Positions 60,770 through 64,000 of a DNA stretch of 64,000 bases are shown here, piece after piece. Source of the DNA: Cunninghamia lanceolata (lineage: Eukaryota > Streptophyta > Pinopsida > Cupressales > Cupressaceae); the NCBI GenBank assembly GCA_027924645.1, contig BSBN01001965.1:12824001-12888000 (forward strand), given 5' to 3'. Both the position numbers and the translations under genes were made by a program. Below the pieces are notes generated by a model. That model did not search any database, was not told where the DNA came from, and was given only the letters and a program-made list of their open reading frames with translations. Within the stretch, counting starts at the first letter, position 1. Each line of letters begins with the position of its first letter.

Positions 60770-60960
60770 GTGTTTACCTATCCCATATTGGATAGAGTTC
60801 TGGTCCATTTGACCAATTAGGTCATTTGGCCATTGTTTAATCTACCCCATATTGGGTAGCGATATACCAGTTTAGGTCATTTGGCCATCTTTTATCTTAC
60901 CTCATATTGGGTAACGATAGGGTCCATCAGACCTAGTTCTGTATGAACCAGCTTGCCCAA
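60770..60960. repeat. three-unit repeat with a dyad
   Basis: TATCCCATATTGGATAG, TACCCCATATTGGGTAG and TACCTCATATTGGGTAA occur near 60779, 60843 and 60898, about 55-64 bp apart. Between them are TTAGGTCATTTGGCCAT or TTTGACCAATTAGGTCA. Each core can pair with itself (TACCC/GGGTA). Confidence 0.75.
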
Positions 60961-61191
60961 AGGACAGAAGAGCCCATTTGGCTTTATCTTAGTATGTCAC
61001 GTTTTGGACACTGTAGCCTAAATTGGCTACTTGTTACTTCTTGAGTACTCAGACTAAACTAAAGGATCATAAAATAATTACTGAGAATCATACATTTAGA
61101 TTTGAAAATGAATGAGAATTTTTATCTAGAACCAAACCTTAGATCACAAAAAAAAAATCCCTAAGGTCCTTGAACTAGGTCCTTACATGTG

Positions 61192-61204
61192 GTATGAAAG
61201 CTTT
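61192..61204 (+). promoter_or_regulatory. decayed primer binding site (tRNA-Met)
   Basis: TGTGGTATGAAAGC differs from TGGTATCAGAGC at two positions and follows ...CCTTACA, a possible LTR end. It suggests the start of a plus-strand LTR element about 0.8 kb ahead of the protease remnant. Confidence 0.4.
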
Positions 61205-61899
61205 TGGTTCGAACACTAGGCCTAAAAGTCTATCATGTTACTGAAAATGACTGTAGTTGAAATATTTAACAAAAATGAAAGCTTCTAAACCCATTGTTAA
61301 TATAAATATGTTGTGTAAATAAGGAACAATGGCAAGAACAAGAAGTACTCGCGCATATAAACAAGATCCATAAAATAACAAAAAAATAGGCATAGATGTT
61401 GTAATCAAATTGTTAACTGAGCAACGTGATAAACTCAAAAGTAGACAGTGAATAATCTAAGGAGTAGGCAAGACAATATTAAAAAAAACTCAGTTGATCA
61501 TTTCCACAATTGGGAGAAGGAGCAGACTAAATGAAATAGAGAAGTATTTTGAGTTAATGGATTGTAATGATAAAGGTACTTGGGGGGTCCTATTATCTTT
61601 ATGATTGATGACAAGGGGTCAGAATAATATGATAAATATCGAGATAGAGTTGCTAAATAGTTGAATGGTGTAGAGAAGGAAGTGTTGTTAACAAAAAAAA
61701 TTATTTTGAAACAATTCTAGACTTTGAATTTCACTAAATAGGTCTTTTCCCTATGTTGAAGGATTACTAATATGAGGATAGACTGGGTAAAAAGTGTACC
61801 TCGGAAGAGAGCAAAGAAATCAAGGGGTGATGCAGTGAAGAAAAGGAATCCAGTAACTGTTGAAGGAGTATGAATATCACATTCAAAGACTTTGGCAAC

Positions 61900-62330
61900 C
61901 ACAATGAAAAAGATAAAATTGGCTAGGAACAATCAAGAAGCAACCAAAATAGAGAACAGAACAAGAAATACTAAATCATTAGAAGCTGATGAGAATAAAC
62001 AATGGACTCTTTGTTCGGGTGTTATGGATCATATGTCTCCTTATTTGGAGGTTTTCCTGAGACTCTATCCTACTCCCGTCACCAAAATCTTGTGGAAAGG
62101 TCATTATCTTACTGTATATAGGTGAGGAACAGTACATATAGGAGATGGATATATCTATGAAGTCTATTTTGTTCTTGAATTGAAGCAAAATTCACTTTCC
62201 ATATATCAACTCACTTGTTCAAATTCTATTGTTGAGTTTGTGCCCTCTTTTGCACTAGTTCAAGATTTTTAGAGTACAGAAGTTGCAATTGGCAAAATTT
62301 GCCACTTTGGTCATGACTTTATAATTTCTC
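61900..62330 (+). pseudogene. Ty1/copia protease and pre-integrase remnant
   Basis: The plus strand reads WTLCSGVMDHMSPYLEVF, then GTVHIGDGYIYEVYFVLELK and QNSLSIYQLTCSNSIVEF. This is the copia aspartic protease entry, normally W-x-x-D-S-G-x-x-x-H-M, followed by the L-K-x-N-L-L-S-I-x-Q-L block. The catalytic Asp is replaced (CSG). Stops occur after TVYR and VQDF. Together with the site at 61192 it marks a decayed element in plus orientation. Confidence 0.75.
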
Positions 62331-62769
62331 ATTTTACATATAGGAGAGAGGAGGCCCCATATTCACCTATTGCTATGTAAAAGATGTGTGTCACTTATAT
62401 TACTCTTTTGATAGAACTTGCTTCTTTTAATGTCTCCATACGGGTATGCATGATGTCATCACAACGATCGTATGAACTTTTGTAATAAGGTTTTGAAGCT
62501 CAATGTTAAAAGTGTTAAAATATTTGAAATATGAATGATCATGTCAAGATGATTTATTGATATAGTGGGATCAAATGTTACAAAATTAAATTCCTTGAGT
62601 TACCATTGAAAAGTTTGGATTTAAAGATTTAAAAAGGAAATAAGAATTTGATAAAGATTTGGTTGGTAAATCTCTGAGTAAGGACAAGTGTGTTTCTTTA
62701 TGAAGCAATAAAAACACACGACACTCCATCGATGGGCTAAATAAAATATAAACTTTATGGAAAAAAAAA

Positions 62770-62870
62770 ACTATTTAAGTGTACTCCCTGCGGCATATTA
62801 TATCATCTGAAGGTATCACAGTACATCCTAATAAGGTTAAGACAATCTTAGAATATGTCATGCCCCAAAT
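62770..62870 (+). pseudogene. gypsy reverse-transcriptase scrap
   Basis: One plus-strand frame reads LRHIISSEGITVHPNKVKTI, matching the gypsy RT pattern F-L-G-H-V-I-S-x-x-G-I-x-V-D-P-x-K-V-x-A-I. It ends at TATGTCATGCCCC, which could also be the start of an LTR (TGTCATGCCCC). Only about 30 residues survive. Confidence 0.65.
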
Positions 62871-62872
62871 AA

Positions 62873-62902
62873 GCCCTCCTGTATGTCACCATACAAGAGG
62901 GC
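62873..62902. repeat. hairpin, 13-bp arms, 4-nt loop
   Basis: GCCCTCCTGTATG and CATACAAGAGGGC pair with one mismatch around TCAC. It directly follows the gypsy scrap. Confidence 0.85.
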
Positions 62903-64000
62903 AAAAAGACAAAAAAAAAAAAATTAAAGATTAAATGCGTAAAAACTCATTTGCAAGGAAAGGTTTACCTATGGTTTGAAGTTGTCAACACAATTCCAGA
63001 TAGGTTGGGATGATGAAATTTCTTGTTTACAAAAGTCCTAATGAATAAATAAAAATAAAAAAATAGAGTTTAGATTAATGAAAGTATTAACATTAAAATA
63101 ACTTACTTAATGGTTGAATATATAAAGACATTACTATATTTGATATATTACTCTACCATTTAAAAAATAAGAGTATTTAAATAATGTAACTACCTCTGCC
63201 TTTAAAATTAACTACTCAATTTAAATATACTAACCCTTTTAAATTTGATAATAAAAAATTTCATATTTACCTATATGAAATGAAATAACACTAAAATTTA
63301 TTTTTAATTACACAAACTTAAATTTCTTTTTGTTTTCTCAAAAATAATTTAATAATTATGATTCCTCCCATAATAATCTAACAACTGTTATATTCTCTCA
63401 TTAAAACAATGCTTTTTTTCCTAATAAATAAAATATAATATGTATACTAATTTTTCTACTACTATCCTCAAGCAAAAACTTTCTTTTTATAAAAGCTAAG
63501 TAAAACTAATTGCTTTTTTTCTATACACTACTAAAATAGAACTTGCTTTTTTTTTTGTTAACAATAAAATAGACTTGGTTTATTATATCCTTATGACTTC
63601 CATTTATGATCATAAGGATTTAATACGGTACATATATTTCTATTTCGAATAACATTAGTTTATTGCTTTCTTTTTTTTCTTTAACTTCAGTTTTAAAACT
63701 CTACGCTTTTCCAAGAAAAAAAAACAAATCGAATAATTTTTCCACTGTAAAAATAGTCATCTTTTGACTTGTTAAATTTCACACACTGTTATATGAGTAA
63801 ATAATACTAACAGTGCCGATAAACATAGAGACAATGTTTATTTGGTTACAGCGAAATAAGTATCAATGGAAGCAACTAGTTTAAATACAGAAGACAATAG
63901 TCATCGAATGGTATATATATTACTGAGTATTATTATTATTATTTAATAGCAACGAATAATTAAATAACACAGGGTAGATTCGGTTTAACAGAGATATTGT
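62903..64000. other. AT-rich stretch to the window end
   Basis: Homopolymeric A and T runs and no recognisable coding or RNA gene. Nothing further supported. Confidence 0.5.

Noticed and set aside
60770..60960. MADS-box (CArG) sites in CCATATTGG
   Set aside because: Only five A/T bases between CC and GG, so it does not meet the CC(A/T)6GG rule; better described as a small dyad repeat.

Overview
The window looks like nuclear DNA from a plant with a large, repeat-rich genome. A gymnosperm (conifer) is my inference. Supporting signs are TTTAGGG-type telomere-like tracts, Ty1/copia elements with long LTRs and an initiator-tRNA-Met primer site, a plant LINE with a C-terminal RNase H, plant-only families (PPR, B3, ankyrin/PGG), AT-rich non-coding DNA, and an 11.6 kb intron in an otherwise compact gene. 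No rRNA, tRNA, CRISPR or bacterial-type operon was seen.

The one host gene that still reads as intact is a three-exon ankyrin-repeat/PGG membrane protein (4644-18095, +; 569 aa; ACD6/ITN1-like). Both introns have GT-AG borders and consistent phases. Its second intron holds a structurally complete but pol-less LTR element (11638-16974, antisense) with 288-bp LTRs, a 5-bp target duplication, a primer site, a polypurine tract and two tandem gag-like units. That element landed in what looks like an older gypsy gag remnant.

Layout: 1-3227, copia element (minus) with its 5' LTR. 3228-18152, ankyrin gene. 19332-22087, second long copia-type LTR. 23221-25230, microsatellites and a 153-167-bp tandem array with a ~1-kb higher-order repeat. 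25320-29641, exon-like scraps, PPR scraps and a multi-exon ORF of unknown family (minus). 30343-35280, degraded LINE (minus). 37816-47826, candidate DNA transposon: a second copy of the unknown ORF family (+) faces a DDE-like transposase pseudogene (-), with two minisatellite arrays between them and palindromes near both outer edges. 47975-50463, degenerate telomere-like tract. 50487-53373, B3-domain pseudogene whose exon is amplified in frame about six times and which ends abruptly in more telomere-like repeat (53374-53715). 53876-54017, palindromes including a perfect 34-bp one. 54906-57043, ~0.6-kb direct repeats, each ending in a (TA)n tract. 57230-57850, PPR pseudogene. 60750-62900, decayed copia and gypsy scraps. 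The rest is AT-rich DNA with nothing recognisable.

The best candidates for something undescribed are the paired unknown-ORF family plus DDE transposase bounded by palindromes, the in-frame B3 exon array fused to telomere-like repeats, and the twin-gag non-autonomous LTR element.
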